The notes beneath the pieces are model-generated. The model had not been told where the DNA came from. It saw only the letters and a program-made list of their open reading frames with translations, and did no database searches. Source: Buddleja alternifolia (taxonomy: Eukaryota; Streptophyta; Magnoliopsida; Lamiales; Scrophulariaceae). Taken from it: DNA of 64,000 nucleotides. Shown piece by piece: positions 1-12,458 of the stretch (positions within the stretch are counted from its first letter, which is position 1; every line of letters starts with the position of its first letter). The stretch is taken from positions 11,227,134-11,291,133 of the forward strand of contig CM033401.1 of the NCBI GenBank assembly GCA_019426215.1, given 5' to 3'. The translations under genes and the position numbers were made by a program.

Positions 1-2099
1 ACATGCGAGTTTATTAATCCTACGGGCTTATCACGTATCATAGGCTTGCGCATCTTTGATTTGTTATTTAAAGCTTTAATAAAGAAGATCTTACCTTATT
101 CGATTTTTCGTAAAAATCGAAGAGTTTCTTCTTCCTTAACGTAAGCTCCCTAGCTTGCTTCTCGTTCCTTAAATCAACTCTTTCGTTTTTCCCTTTGATG
201 AAGATTTCGAATTCCTCCACCAAAAACGTCTTTGATCGGATTCTTGATTCACTTCAGAGACCCAAGTGTTTCTCCTCTAAAGTTGATCCACACCCCGGAT
301 ACCCACTCGTTTATAATCTTTAGCTAGGTTGATCTATAAACGTTTATTCTAACTCTAAGGAATAGTGTATGGGATTAAGGTGAAAGCAAAAATTACTTCT
401 CTAAGTATTTTGGAAGAATTCTTGAATTCAAGATCTTGATGAATAATCAAGAACTCAAGAACACTATATGAGAGAGAGGAAAAAGAAACGATTTTTCTAT
501 GCAAGAGGAACAAAAATTTTGGCTTCAAAAGTCATCATCATATTTTCGTTCCATACTAGTCCTATTTATAGAACTAGGTTCTTGCAATTCTTTCCCATGT
601 AGAACTCTTATACATTAATCCTTTTCCATGTAGGAATAGAAGACTAATTAATTTCTAAATAGAACTCTTCTATTTTAATTAGTTTCCTTTCTCTCCAAGA
701 AATCTTATTTCCTTCTAGAAGAAAATTAATTAAACTTTTAATTATTTTCCTCCACCAAATTTTCGACCAAGACTTAATAAAATAGTCTTTTAATAATTAA
801 TCCACCATACTAGATTAATAAAAGTCACTTCTAATTAAATTAAATGCTTTCTAGACTTAAGCTTAATTAAATTGATCTTATCAACTTAATTAATTTATTT
901 ATCCAACACTTGAATAAATAAAAGTCTTAATTAATTAATCTAATTAATTAATATATTAACTCAACTACTTTGAATTAAATTTCCTTAATTAAGAAATGGA
1001 TTTGTCCGAGTATTGTGTGTGACCCTTTAGGTTCACCAACATACTAGTAATGGGTTCATAACCTTTATGATTTAATTTGGACAATTAAATTGTCTCGATT
1101 AATTAAACACTTTTAATTAACCATCTTATTATTTAATCTCCATTAAATATAAGATACCCATAAATCAAAGAAAAGTTTCTAGCTACTTATCTTGAAGACC
1201 TAGATGTAGGCGATTCAAAGTGAACCTTTCCAATCGCGCATTCCATGCAAGTGAGATTCTTCCATCAACTAATTTCCCAATTGAATTAAGAATCGAGGAA
1301 TCTTATTGGTCGAGATCCTTGTAAATTCAATCTTAATAATTCAAGTGTGTTTGACTAGTGATTAATTAATTCAAGAAACTCATTTCTTAATTAATTACTT
1401 ACTTGCCTTGGCCAAGGACTAACTCAGTCAAATCACTTAGAATTATATAGGAAATTCACTTGTTCATCTAGACAAGTGATGGATCCTTTGTTGTCAACAC
1501 CAACCTCCATATACGAGTCACTACACCCAATCACCAGTCCATATGTGTCCTTGTAAAAGAACTGGCACAGGAGTCAAAGTGCAGTGAGTCAATATACAAG
1601 ATTACTGTGATGACTCAAGTCAAAGAATTAATCTTGCACTATCGTGATTAAGAAACTCCTAATTCGACATATATAGAAATAATTCCAATTTAGGAAGTTT
1701 CAGTTAGGGTAATCAGTGAACTTGTTCTCAACAAGCACCCGCGTATGTGCATTTGTGTCAACTACACTAATGTCTATAAAACGAGACATTCTCTAATTAA
1801 GAGTGTGCATCATAGGCGCAAGTCTATCCGAATTATCAATGTCCCATCTTGATAATTCTATGACTTGGACAGTATTTAGAAATCACAGCCTTAGAAACTT
1901 GTTTTATGATATCCATCCAATGAGATATCAAGCCCCATAGCTATGTGTGAATTCTAGGGACTTCATCATACAGTTATAACGATATAAACATAAGATGAAG
2001 AAATGCCTTTTATTAATATAATGTAAAACGAAATTGTTTACTACAAGAATAGATAAATAAAGCCTATCTAGGATTGGCTCACAGGGCACTATTCTAACA
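1..2099 (-). repeat. 3' LTR of the copia element (left copy, cut by window edge)
   Basis: It matches 7774-9872 almost base for base over the same 2099 bp length. Differences seen are a T-run length change near 746, one extra base near 1283, and substitutions near 1490, 1776 and 1791. It ends in ...TAACA at 2099, directly against the polypurine tract. A TATAAATAG box on the minus strand lies at 562-570. Confidence 0.95.
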
Positions 2100-2110
2100 A
2101 TCTCCCACTT
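2100..2110 (-). other. Polypurine tract of the copia element
   Basis: On the minus strand AAGTGGGAGAT sits directly before the TGTTA start of the 3' LTR and just after the pol stop codon. This is the expected place and composition for the plus-strand primer of a copia element. Confidence 0.85.
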
Positions 2111-2113
2111 GCA

Positions 2114-3364
2114 CTAGAGCCAATCTCCTTGGTATTTTAGACCCATCTTCTCAAGATGTCCTTCTAATACATTACGAGACAAGGGCTTAGTTAGTGGATC
2201 CGCTATGTTCTCCGTTGTGTCGACTCTTTCCACGCGTACGTCGCCTCTACCAACAATCTCTCGGATCAGATGGTATCGCCTTTCTATGTGTTTGGATCTT
2301 TGATGAGACCTCGGCTCCTTTGCTTGAGCAATGGCGCCATTATTGTCACAGTACAGAGGTACTGGATCGACAATGCTAGGGACTGCACCCAACCCTTGGA
2401 TGAAGTTCCTAATCCAAACAGCTTCCTTTGCTGCATCAGATGCAGCTATGTATTCAGCCTCGGTTGTGGAATCCGCAGTAGTTTTCTGTTTGGAACTCTT
2501 CCAACTTACTGCTCCACCATTGAGGGTGAATACAAATCCCGACATTGATTTCAAATCATCCACCTCAGATTGGAAACTAGAGTCAGTGAACCCTTCTAGT
2601 TTCAATTCTCCACCGCCGTATATCAAAAACAAGTCCTTAGTCCTTCTCAAGTACTTGAGGATTGTTTTCACGGCTACCCAGTGCAACTCACCTGGGTCGG
2701 ACTGAAAACGACTCACTACACTTAATGCATGAGCCACATCAGGCCTTGTACATAACATTGCATACATAATACTTCCTATGGCAGAAGCATATGGTACGCG
2801 AGCCATCCTATCTCGTTCCTGGGATGTCGAAGGACACATGGATCGAGAATACCGGATCCCATGACTCATAGGCAAGAATCCTTTCTTTGATTCCTCCATA
2901 CTAAACCTTTTTAGCATTTTGTCTATGTACATTGACTGAGACAATCCTATCATCTTTCTTGATCTATCTCTATAGATTTTGATTCCTAAGATGTAGGATG
3001 CATCTCCTAAGTCTTTCATGGAGAATTTGGTGGATAACCATACTTTAGTCGATTGCATCATTCCTACATCATTCCCAATGAGTAGAATATCATCAACATA
3101 AAGTACTAAGAATGTCACTGCACTCCCACTGACTTTCTTGTACACACATGGTTCATCTTCGTTTTTAATGAAACCATACATCCTTATAGTTTCATCAAAA
3201 CAGATGTTCCAACTTCGGGATGCTTGCTTTAGTCCATAAATGGACTTTTGGAGTTTGCAAACCTTTTGCTCACTCCCACTAGATATGAAACCTTCTGGTT
3301 GTTTCATGTAAATCTCTTCCTCTATGTTTCCATGAGGAAGGCGGTTTTCACATCCATCTGCCAT
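2114..3364 (-). pseudogene. Copia pol, 3' part: reverse transcriptase and RNase H
   Basis: This 416-residue frame carries the second half of a Ty1/copia reverse transcriptase, with KSIYGLKQASRSW followed by the catalytic YVDDILL near residue 90. A copia RNase H follows with TTEAEYIAASDAAKEAVW and the DNNGA and RSKHIERRYH motifs, ending at GDWL and a stop beside the polypurine tract. It overlaps the upstream gag-pol frame by 43 bp. The first ~12 residues read the same bases as the end of that frame, so the apparent ATG start is an artefact of a one-base frameshift near 3340 and not a true initiation site. No other break is visible. Confidence 0.92.
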
Positions 3365-6015
3365 ATTTCATAATCATAATGAGCAGATATTGCAAGCAAA
3401 ATCCTAATGGATTTAAGCATTGCTACTGGCGAAAAGGTTTCTTCATAGTCGATACCCTCTCTTTGAGTGTAACCTTTTGCCACTAGCCTAGCTTTGTAGG
3501 TCACTACCTCTCCATTTGCTCCAAGCTTTCGCTTATAGATCCACTTACAACCAATGGGTACTATACCCTCTGGTGGATCTACCAAGGTCCATACCTTGTT
3601 GGAGTACATGGAGTCCATTTCAGATTCCATGGCACTTTGCCACTTCCCAGAATCAATATCACATATTGCTTCGTTGTAGCTTCTTGGATCTTCATCCACT
3701 TGAAGCTCCTCCTTATTACTTTCTAGTAATAGACCATACCTCTCAGGTGGCCCTCGGATCCTTTCGGATCTTCTCGGAGGTTGTGTGTTAGATATTTCAG
3801 TGTTTTCTTGTGTTTGTGTTTCCAAAGTTTGTGAGATAATTTGTGGTTCTTGAACTTCTTCAAGTTCTATGATCTCGCCCTTTCTATCTAATAGAAACTC
3901 CTTCTCTAAGAAGATGGCATTCCTTGAAACAAACACCTTTTGTTCCGATGGATCATAGAAGTAGTACCCCGCAGTTTCTTTAGGGTACCCCACAAATTTA
4001 CATAAGCTAGACTTAGACTCTAACTTATCTCCCACTAGCCTTTTCACGTAGGCTGAACAACCCCATACTCGAAGATATTTGTATGAGGCCGGTTTACCAC
4101 GCCATAACTCATAAGGCGTTTTGGGCACTGATTTGGAAGGCAATCTATTTAATAGATAGGCCGCAGTTTCTAAGGCATAACCCCAGAAAGATGGAGGAAC
4201 TTCAGTGAAACTCATCATGGAACGGACCATATCCAATAAAGTCCTATTCCTTCGCTCAGACACCCCATTCAATTGTGGTGTTCCAGGCGGAGTCCACTGA
4301 GAGAGAATCCCATTCTCTTTAAGATAACTAAGGAATTCGTCACTTAAGTATTCTCCTCCCCGATCAGATCGAAGAGTCTTAATACTATGACTTAGTTGTT
4401 TTTCTACTTCATTCCTAAACTCTTTGAACTTTTCAAAAGCTTCAGATTTGTGCTTCATAAGGTACACATATCCGTACCGTGAATAATCATCGGTAAAAGT
4501 AATGAAGTAAGTACACCTTCCTTTAGTACTTATACTAAAAGGACCACAAACATCCGAATGGATCAAATCCAAAAGATGGGTGGCACGTTCCACTTGTCCT
4601 ACAAATGGTGACTTGGTCATTTTTCCTTTAAGACAAGATTCACAAGCAGGCATGGTTTCCTCTTCCTTAAGGTCGAGTACACCTTCCTTTGCCAATTTGT
4701 GCATTCTTTCTTTGGAAATATGTCCTAGTCTAGCATGCCACATTAGTGTACTGTTTAAGTTATCTTGTTTTCTTTTGTTACTATGTTGAATGTGAAAGAC
4801 GGAATTAATTGGTTGAACAGTGTATAAACAATTCGTCAAAGTACTAGTAAAAAGTAAAGAACAATTTTTAATAATGGAACACTTTCCATCTTTTATTAAA
4901 AACTCAAAACCCTCTCCATCTAAAACAGGGATGGAGATAATGTTCTTTATTATACTAGAAACATAAAGACAATTATTTAAAACTATTCTAATGTCGTCGC
5001 CTAATGCCAGGTTGACCGTTCCTATCGCTGTGGCAGCAACTTTTGCTCCATTGCCAAGTCTCAGAACGATCTCATCCTTTCCTAGCATCCTACTTCTTGT
5101 CATTGCCTGCAAATTATTGCAAAGATGTGATGCACAACCGGTATCTAATACCCAAGAAGTATCGTTAACAGATAAGTTAACTTCAACATAAAACATACCC
5201 TTGGTCTCACCTAGGGTCGCAAGGTACTCCTTGCAGTTCCTCTTCCAATGCCCTGGTTTACCGCAATGGAAACAATCACCCTTATCCTTATCAGCTTTAA
5301 CCTTCTTGACCCCACCTTTAGCTTTTAGCTTCTTGTTCTTTTGGGAACTTTTCCCTTTCCCTTTCTTTGGCTTCTTAGCCTTAGAATGGGCAGAACTCAC
5401 AAGTAGGACTGGCTTGTCCTTCTTGATGGTGGCTTCTGCAGTCCTTAACATGCTTAACAAGTCAGGCAAGGTCGCCTCCAGACTGTTCATGTTAAAGTTG
5501 ACCACAAATTGATCGAATGTGCTAGGCAAGGATTGAAGTACTAAGTCCACTGAGAGTTCATTGTCTAGAAAAATGTCAAGACTTGCGAGCTTCTCAATGA
5601 GCCCAATCATCTTAAGCACATGTTCTTGGACATTTGACCCCTCAGTCATACGAGCTCTAAAAAGCTCTTTAGACACTAAGTACCTTTCCCTCCTAGACTT
5701 TTCACCATACAACTCTTGCAAGTGTTTGAAAATATCAGCAGCACTTGCCATATTTTCGTGTTGCTTTTGCAACTCATTCGACATTGATGCAAGCATCGTG
5801 CACCTTGCTTGGAGGTCATCGTTTAACCATTTCTTATGGGTTTCGATTTCCTCCTCCTCAGCATCCTCGGGTAGAGTCGAGAGGGGTGCATCAGTCAAGA
5901 CATAGGCTCTATTCTCAGAGTTGAGCACTATCTTAAGGTTTCTAAGCCAATCAGAATAGTTGGGTCCAGTGAGTTTGTTTGTGTCGAGAATTGTGGAAAG
6001 CGGGTTCTTAGCCAT
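3322..6015 (-). CDS. Copia gag-pol polyprotein, 5' part: gag, protease, integrase, RT start
   Basis: This 897-residue frame starts at an ATG reading [17 protein letters not shown], a typical plant copia gag start. Visible in order are the gag core (~15-200), a basic lysine-rich linker, a CCHC zinc knuckle [14 protein letters not shown] (~248-261), the aspartic protease motif DTGCASHLC (~290), the pre-integrase HARLGHIS (~427), integrase catalytic positions around [11 protein letters not shown] and RSDRGGEY (~480-550), and the RT start from [13 protein letters not shown] (~790). It ends prematurely at DVKTAF plus four residues, where the frame slips by one base. RT and RNase H continue in the next frame. 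Otherwise it appears uninterrupted, so the element could have been active recently. Confidence 0.93.
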   Translation of the reverse strand: MAKNPLSTILDTNKLTGPNYSDWLRNLKIVLNSENRAYVLTDAPLSTLPEDAEEEEIETHKKWLNDDLQARCTMLASMSNELQKQHENMASAADIFKHLQELYGEKSRRERYLVSKELFRARMTEGSNVQEHVLKMIGLIEKLASLDIFLDNELSVDLVLQSLPSTFDQFVVNFNMNSLEATLPDLLSMLRTAEATIKKDKPVLLVSSAHSKAKKPKKGKGKSSQKNKKLKAKGGVKKVKADKDKGDCFHCGKPGHWKRNCKEYLATLGETKGMFYVEVNLSVNDTSWVLDTGCASHLCNNLQAMTRSRMLGKDEIVLRLGNGAKVAATAIGTVNLALGDDIRIVLNNCLYVSSIIKNIISIPVLDGEGFEFLIKDGKCSIIKNCSLLFTSTLTNCLYTVQPINSVFHIQHSNKRKQDNLNSTLMWHARLGHISKERMHKLAKEGVLDLKEEETMPACESCLKGKMTKSPFVGQVERATHLLDLIHSDVCGPFSISTKGRCTYFITFTDDYSRYGYVYLMKHKSEAFEKFKEFRNEVEKQLSHSIKTLRSDRGGEYLSDEFLSYLKENGILSQWTPPGTPQLNGVSERRNRTLLDMVRSMMSFTEVPPSFWGYALETAAYLLNRLPSKSVPKTPYELWRGKPASYKYLRVWGCSAYVKRLVGDKLESKSSLCKFVGYPKETAGYYFYDPSEQKVFVSRNAIFLEKEFLLDRKGEIIELEEVQEPQIISQTLETQTQENTEISNTQPPRRSERIRGPPERYGLLLESNKEELQVDEDPRSYNEAICDIDSGKWQSAMESEMDSMYSNKVWTLVDPPEGIVPIGCKWIYKRKLGANGEVVTYKARLVAKGYTQREGIDYEETFSPVAMLKSIRILLAISAHYDYEIWQMDVKTAFLMET

Positions 6016-7691
6016 CTTAGATATCTAGTTATCTACAAATTAAAGCGAAACGGAGTTTAAGAAGATGTTTAATACATTATGTGTAGATATGATTTTAAGG
6101 TCTTTTAATCATAAATTACCTCCCACTATTTAATTCAAATTCAATAACCCTCATTAAAGAATTCGAGAAAAACAATTTTTTCTTAGTGAGTTTGAAGTCC
6201 GATTTAATTATTACATACCCCAATTTTATGGACACATACATAATAATTAAAAAGGTAGACAACACTTATCAATTACATCCCTATGTAACCCTCAATTATT
6301 TTACCTCATGTTTTACATGGACCTCAATTTTATGCGCCCCCATGTTACTCCTATGTTAAGTTAGACCCATCAAACCTACATGTAAATGACCTACCCAAAA
6401 AGTTCCACTTGCAATGGTCAACTTAGAGGATAAATTACCCATGTGCATCTCTATGCTTAGTAATAATCACGGCTTTCTCATTATAGAAAGTCCCACTTGC
6501 AATGGTCGACTAATCTACATAAGTAGCACCGACATGCTATTACTTTTGATGGTAGGCATGGAATATTAAACCCCGTTTAATTTTATCCCATATTAACTTA
6601 AAATTAAAATCATTAAGATTTTATAAACTTATCTAATAAGTAAGGGATTTTAGTATATTATGAAAAGGTCTCATCGCTTCGATTATCTTATCTAAGTCTC
6701 TATCCTAAACATGCCCAACAACACATGAAAGGAAATATAAAAGATAAGCATAATCTTAAAAACATGTATCTTATACAAAAATGCATCTTATACATAGAAT
6801 CATGCATCTCATACATAAATCATGCATCTCATACATAAAATATAACATGGATATTTTGGGCCATATCTAAATCGATCCTATCTAGAGCCATCAAGGATCG
6901 AATGCCGGCAAGGCGAATAAATAAATAACGGAAAATAAACATGCTTTTACAATCCTAATGGCCTCAAAATTCCATCATGCATATCAACTCATGAAAGCAT
7001 ATGTAAATTCTTAATTTACCAAATATTCCTCATAAATTATATCAATTTGGGGTTTCTCAATAAAACTTGATTTTTCCAAAAATAAACAATTTAAAACACC
7101 TTTTAAATAGAATTTAAATTTATAGAAAAATCAAATACCCTTAAACGGGTCTGCGATTGTTTCTTACTATGAAATTTTCCTTCAAGTAAAATTCCAAAGC
7201 ACGTTGCTCCATGCTCATACAAATTGCACATACCCTTTTCCTTTTTTTTTTTTTTATTATTTCCGTGAGTGGGCTGTTAATAAAAAGAAAAACAAGGCAT
7301 CTTTTATTCCCTGCAATTCCAAATTGCATAAAGTCCTTTCAATTTTAATTTCTTACCATATGCATAAATCACCAATCACATAAGCGGTCAACGGTTGACT
7401 TAGAGGAATTAGATTCCAAATCTAATACACATGCATACTCACGGATGTTCTTCTTACAAACATGTGATTGGTTTGCATGGATGGATTACAAGTCCATGTA
7501 ATACCCGCGCAACAACGATTAACACTTACTCGATTTCTCATGTAATCAAATTACAAAAATTAATTTTCAAATTAAACAACCTTATTGATAATCCCCAAAT
7601 AAATAAAATTTACGAATTTAATAATTTTAAACGTGCATCACATGTAACGATTAAAATTAAACGGATCATGCATTCCGATGCGCGAGCCTTA
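6016..7691 (-). other. Long untranslated leader of the copia element
   Basis: About 1.68 kb lies between the primer binding site and the gag ATG with no convincing coding sequence. It holds two near-copies of a short CCACTTGCAATGGTC-type segment (near 6408 and 6491) and a small tandem run of ATGCATCTCATACATAAA-like units near 6780-6840. The 62-residue frame at 7141-7329 looks fortuitous. Confidence 0.7.
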
Positions 7692-7703
7692 GCTATGATA
7701 CCA
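7692..7703 (-). other. Primer binding site (initiator tRNA-Met type)
   Basis: On the minus strand TGGTATCATAGC starts one base after the 5' LTR. It differs at one position from TGGTATCAGAGC, the usual complement of the plant initiator tRNA-Met 3' end used by copia elements. Confidence 0.85.
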
Positions 7704-7704
7704 C

Positions 7705-9872
7705 TGTTGGGAAATATACATGTAGCCCGACTAAGCACAGCGGAAAATTAAAATTTTAGTTTCTAGGATTTAAACATGCGAGTTTATTAATCCTACGGGC
7801 TTATCACGTATCATAGGCTTGCGCATCTTTGATTTGTTATTTAAAGCTTTAATAAAGAAGATCTTACCTTATTCGATTTTTCGTAAAAATCGAAGAGTTT
7901 CTTCTTCCTTAACGTAAGCTCCCTAGCTTGCTTCTCGTTCCTTAAATCAACTCTTTCGTTTTTCCCTTTGATGAAGATTTCGAATTCCTCCACCAAAAAC
8001 GTCTTTGATCGGATTCTTGATTCACTTCAGAGACCCAAGTGTTTCTCCTCTAAAGTTGATCCACACCCCGGATACCCACTCGTTTATAATCTTTAGCTAG
8101 GTTGATCTATAAACGTTTATTCTAACTCTAAGGAATAGTGTATGGGATTAAGGTGAAAGCAAAAATTACTTCTCTAAGTATTTTGGAAGAATTCTTGAAT
8201 TCAAGATCTTGATGAATAATCAAGAACTCAAGAACACTATATGAGAGAGAGGAAAAAGAAACGATTTTTCTATGCAAGAGGAACAAAAATTTTGGCTTCA
8301 AAAGTCATCATCATATTTTCGTTCCATACTAGTCCTATTTATAGAACTAGGTTCTTGCAATTCTTTCCCATGTAGAACTCTTATACATTAATCCTTTTCC
8401 ATGTAGGAATAGAAGACTAATTAATTTCTAAATAGAACTCTTCTATTTTAATTAGTTTCCTTTCTCTCCAAGAAATCTTATTTCCTTCTAGAAGAAAATT
8501 AATTAAACTTTTTAATTATTTTCCTCCACCAAATTTTCGACCAAGACTTAATAAAATAGTCTTTTAATAATTAATCCACCATACTAGATTAATAAAAGTC
8601 ACTTCTAATTAAATTAAATGCTTTCTAGACTTAAGCTTAATTAAATTGATCTTATCAACTTAATTAATTTATTTATCCAACACTTGAATAAATAAAAGTC
8701 TTAATTAATTAATCTAATTAATTAATATATTAACTCAACTACTTTGAATTAAATTTCCTTAATTAAGAAATGGATTTGTCCGAGTATTGTGTGTGACCCT
8801 TTAGGTTCACCAACATACTAGTAATGGGTTCATAACCTTTATGATTTAATTTGGACAATTAAATTGTCTCGATTAATTAAACACTTTTAATTAACCATCT
8901 TATTATTTAATCTCCATTAAATATAAGATACCCATAAATCAAAGAAAAGTTTCTAGCTACTTATCTTGAAGACCTAGATGTAGGCGATTCAAAGTGAACC
9001 TTTCCAATCGCGCATTCCATGCAAGTGAGATTCTTCCATCAACTAATTTCCCAATTGAATAAGAATCGAGGAATCTTATTGGTCGAGATCCTTGTAAATT
9101 CAATCTTAATAATTCAAGTGTGTTTGACTAGTGATTAATTAATTCAAGAAACTCATTTCTTAATTAATTACTTACTTGCCTTGGCCAAGGACTAACTCAG
9201 TCAAATCACTTAGAATTATATAGGAAATTCACTTGTTCATCTAGACAAGTGATGGATCCTTTGTTATCAACACCAACCTCCATATACGAGTCACTACACC
9301 CAATCACCAGTCCATATGTGTCCTTGTAAAAGAACTGGCACAGGAGTCAAAGTGCAGTGAGTCAATATACAAGATTACTGTGATGACTCAAGTCAAAGAA
9401 TTAATCTTGCACTATCGTGATTAAGAAACTCCTAATTCGACATATATAGAAATAATTCCAATTTAGGAAGTTTCAGTTAGGGTAATCAGTGAACTTGTTC
9501 TCAACAAGCACCCGCGTATGTGCATTTGTGTCAACTACACTAATGTCCATAAAACGAGACATTCTCCAATTAAGAGTGTGCATCATAGGCGCAAGTCTAT
9601 CCGAATTATCAATGTCCCATCTTGATAATTCTATGACTTGGACAGTATTTAGAAATCACAGCCTTAGAAACTTGTTTTATGATATCCATCCAATGAGATA
9701 TCAAGCCCCATAGCTATGTGTGAATTCTAGGGACTTCATCATACAGTTATAACGATATAAACATAAGATGAAGAAATGCCTTTTATTAATATAATGTAAA
9801 ACGAAATTGTTTACTACAAGAATAGATAAATAAAGCCTATCTAGGATTGGCTCACAGGGCACTATTCTAACA
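7705..9872 (-). repeat. 5' LTR of the copia element (complete)
   Basis: This 2168 bp LTR begins TGTTAGAATAG and ends in CA on the minus strand. It lies next to the primer binding site. The length is generous for a copia LTR. Confidence 0.95.
8335..8343 (-). promoter_or_regulatory. TATA box of the copia 5' LTR
   Basis: TATAAATAG on the minus strand lies about 1.53 kb into the LTR and is conserved in the left LTR. It is the best candidate for the element's promoter. The start site itself cannot be read from the sequence. Confidence 0.55.
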
Positions 9873-10539
9873 TGTCATGCATAGAAGTAAATGCAATAGA
9901 AGATGTAACACTATTTTATAATAGAGGATTTTTGTGCATGCCTGATGGCCAACCCCCTTTTCTCTATATTATGTTAGATTTAATTTTAATGGCCTATGGG
10001 TAATCTAGGAGTTTAATTTTGAATATTATAATTTAACTTGGCACTTAAGGGCATTCTTATCATATTTTAACAAAAAAATTGAAAATGGAGCCTCTATAGT
10101 AATTAATGGAGTGCTAATATTATTCCCCAATATATAATTATTATAAAAAATAGGGAAAATTACTAAAAAACGCTTAAAATAAACTTTTATATCCAAAAAA
10201 CCTATGATAATATTTGTCAATCCAAAAAACTCATTCCATCAACTTTTCATTCCAAAAAACCCAATATTTAGGGTTAACAAATTTATGGACTTAATTGTCC
10301 TTAGCCTTCTAGATTAAAAATTAATCTATTGTTGTTATCCAATAAGATTTATTTATTTAAAAATTTTGTATTGATAATTGATATTAATTATGATTTTAAT
10401 TTTAAATTTTTAGATTTTTTAATCTTTTAAAAAAATTGAAAACTTATATTGATAGATAATTACCACATTAATATCAAAAATAAATTATATACAAATATTT
10501 AAAAAAATTAATATCACAAAAGAAATGCGCACTTGGTAA
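9873..10539. other. AT-rich intergenic stretch, no gene recognised
   Basis: Between the copia LTR and the gypsy-like fragment I see only AT-rich DNA. A segment at 10150-10265 repeats the theme CCAAAAAACC several times, which resembles the edge of a degraded MITE, but I could not find matching inverted ends. Confidence 0.4.
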
Positions 10540-10558
10540 GACTAAGGGCACTCTTACG

Positions 10559-10765
10559 ATGGAGGATGAGGTCCCCAATGAGCAACAAGGCAAGGTGAGA
10601 AAAAATGATTTTTGCATGAAGTACATTCCACCACATCTACGTGTTCGGGAGATCGATAAGACAAATCCGGAACGAAGGTCTAATCTCAAATCACCGCAAT
10701 ATGAGTGGAGGCAAGTGGGACATAAGAAAAAAAAAGGAGGAATGGCAAGGATATTGTCGTTCTAA
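10559..10765 (+). pseudogene. Short ORF at the 3' coding end of the gypsy-like element
   Basis: The frame encodes 68 residues rich in basic amino acids (MEDEVPNEQQGKVRKNDF...KKKKGG). It sits just upstream of the GGGAGGCAACCC signature, the same relative place as the C-terminus of the 309-residue ORF at 25575-26504, but the two proteins do not look alike. It may be the tail of a lost gag or accessory frame. No function can be assigned. Confidence 0.35.
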
Positions 10766-12458
10766 ATGGGCCACCTATTTGAACCTTAAAGCACAAAAGT
10801 CAAGCTAATGACTATAAACAAGCACTTCTTGGGAGGCAACCCAAATTTGTAAGTTTTCTTTTCTTTTCATTTTAGTTTTTGTTGTGTTTGTTTCATCCTT
10901 TTGTTTTTAGTAGAAGCATGTCTGTTTTAGTTACCTTTTGTTTTGTTGTTGGTTGTTTGTCGTTTCTCGCTTCTATCCATTACTTAACGCTTTGTCTAGC
11001 TAGCATCGTTTAATGTGTAGTTGTTGCATTCATTGCTCACCAACCGCTGTTGCCACTCTTGGATACAATTGCATTCGAGGACTCGGGTTTGCTTGTCAGC
11101 ATCCCTATGGTGATGTGTACTTTGCCTTTCTCTTTTTCGAACATTTGGGGACAATGTTCATATTAAGTTTGGGGGGGGGGTAGGTATACTAGATCCATTA
11201 TAGTCGTGTTTATCCATGTTTTATATATTTCGATCCAAGTTTGGGGGAGTGGTACCTCTACATGTGAAAACGTGTGCAATTTTAAAAAAATTGGCTAGAA
11301 GTTCAACCTCTCAATCACTGCATTGAAAATGGTTAATTTGAATCCATGGCATGTTTTCTCTATCAATGTGGATTTTAATGACTATACACATCGTCTTCTT
11401 GCTTGTGGGACCCTAAATGAGATTAGATTGTCTTTAAGATGATTCGCATATGCACATAAGTCGAGGGTAGAAGAGTTGAGTGGACACCCATTTTGAAACA
11501 CTTAAAGGCTTGATCCCGGAAATATCAACTTAGATGTGTCACATGTGTTATGAGTTGAGAATGTCTTTGTATGCTTAAAAAGAATAAAAGAGGTTGAACA
11601 TTGGTATGACTGCAAAAGTCAGGCGTAATAGATACTGGGGGCGAAGAGTACCATGCCTAGAATACTGTACTATTAAGCTAATTTGAGCTAAGCTCAAGCC
11701 AATGAAAGTGTAAAGGGAATAAGGACCTAGTTTGGTTTTGTGGCCGTTAGCACTCGAGTGATTAAGTCCTTAGGAGTGTCTCTACACTTAATACCCTAAA
11801 ACCGTTTGGTTTGGGAGTTATTGGCTCAAAGTTCGTTACATGGGTGTCATAGAAATCCTAAGAAAACCGAACATTTCACATGGTCTACCCTCTAATATTT
11901 TGAGTTGAAAGTTGCATAAGTTAGAGCCCAAAGTGGATAAATTGATTAAATTTTAAGTGGCTATGAAGTTTTTTACAATTCTCATGTCGTGTAACTAATC
12001 GAAAGTCGATAAGATATGGGATTAATGCTTGAAAAGTGGTAAGAATGCCACTCGATTATAATACCTTAGATTTATCACAATACACCCTTAGGAGGGTCTT
12101 TTCAAGGTTAAGGCGTAACATGAGCAAGTATGTGACATGTATATATATGTAATTTTGAGCTTAAACAGATAAATTCATGTCATTGCTTTATTATTAATCA
12201 TATTGATTTGCGTTGTTTGAGTGTGGTTGAAAATCCGTTGATTTTGTGGGTATACCGTATGCAAACCCTCACGAGTCTATAACTAGTCCTTGAGGTAACT
12301 CAAGGGTTCAAAGGCTTGTTGCATTCTCTAAATGCAACCGTGTACTCCATGAAAGTGAGTTAGGTAGTTCTTCTTTTTGTTTCTCCCGTGTTTGATAATG
12401 TTTTTCCTATCCTATAGTTTATTGCTCGAGGTCGAGCAATTGATAAGTTTGGTGGGGT
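10766..12458 (+). other. Untranslated 3' internal region of the gypsy-like element, with polypurine tract
   Basis: No sustained reading frame is visible. It begins after the short ORF, carries CTTGGGAGGCAACCCAA at about 10830, a G-run near 11171-11180, and ends at AAGTTTGGTGGGG (12445-12457), the likely polypurine tract before the LTR. Segments around 11600-11770 and 12200-12330 have recognisable reverse-strand counterparts at 24600-24780 and 24070-24180. Confidence 0.7.

Larger units (their letters stand above)
1..9872 (-). mobile_element. Ty1/copia LTR retrotransposon, nearly complete
   Basis: Two direct LTRs bracket a minus-strand gag-pol region, with a primer binding site beside the right (5') LTR and a polypurine tract beside the left (3') LTR. 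The integrase-before-RT domain order defines Ty1/copia. The first 69 bp of the left LTR lie outside the window, so the target-site duplication cannot be checked. By eye the two LTRs differ at about five sites over 2.1 kb, which implies recent insertion. One frameshift near 3340 splits the coding region. Confidence 0.95.

Noticed and set aside
2331..2705. 124-residue plus-strand ORF
   Set aside because: It is antisense to the copia RT/RNase H frame.
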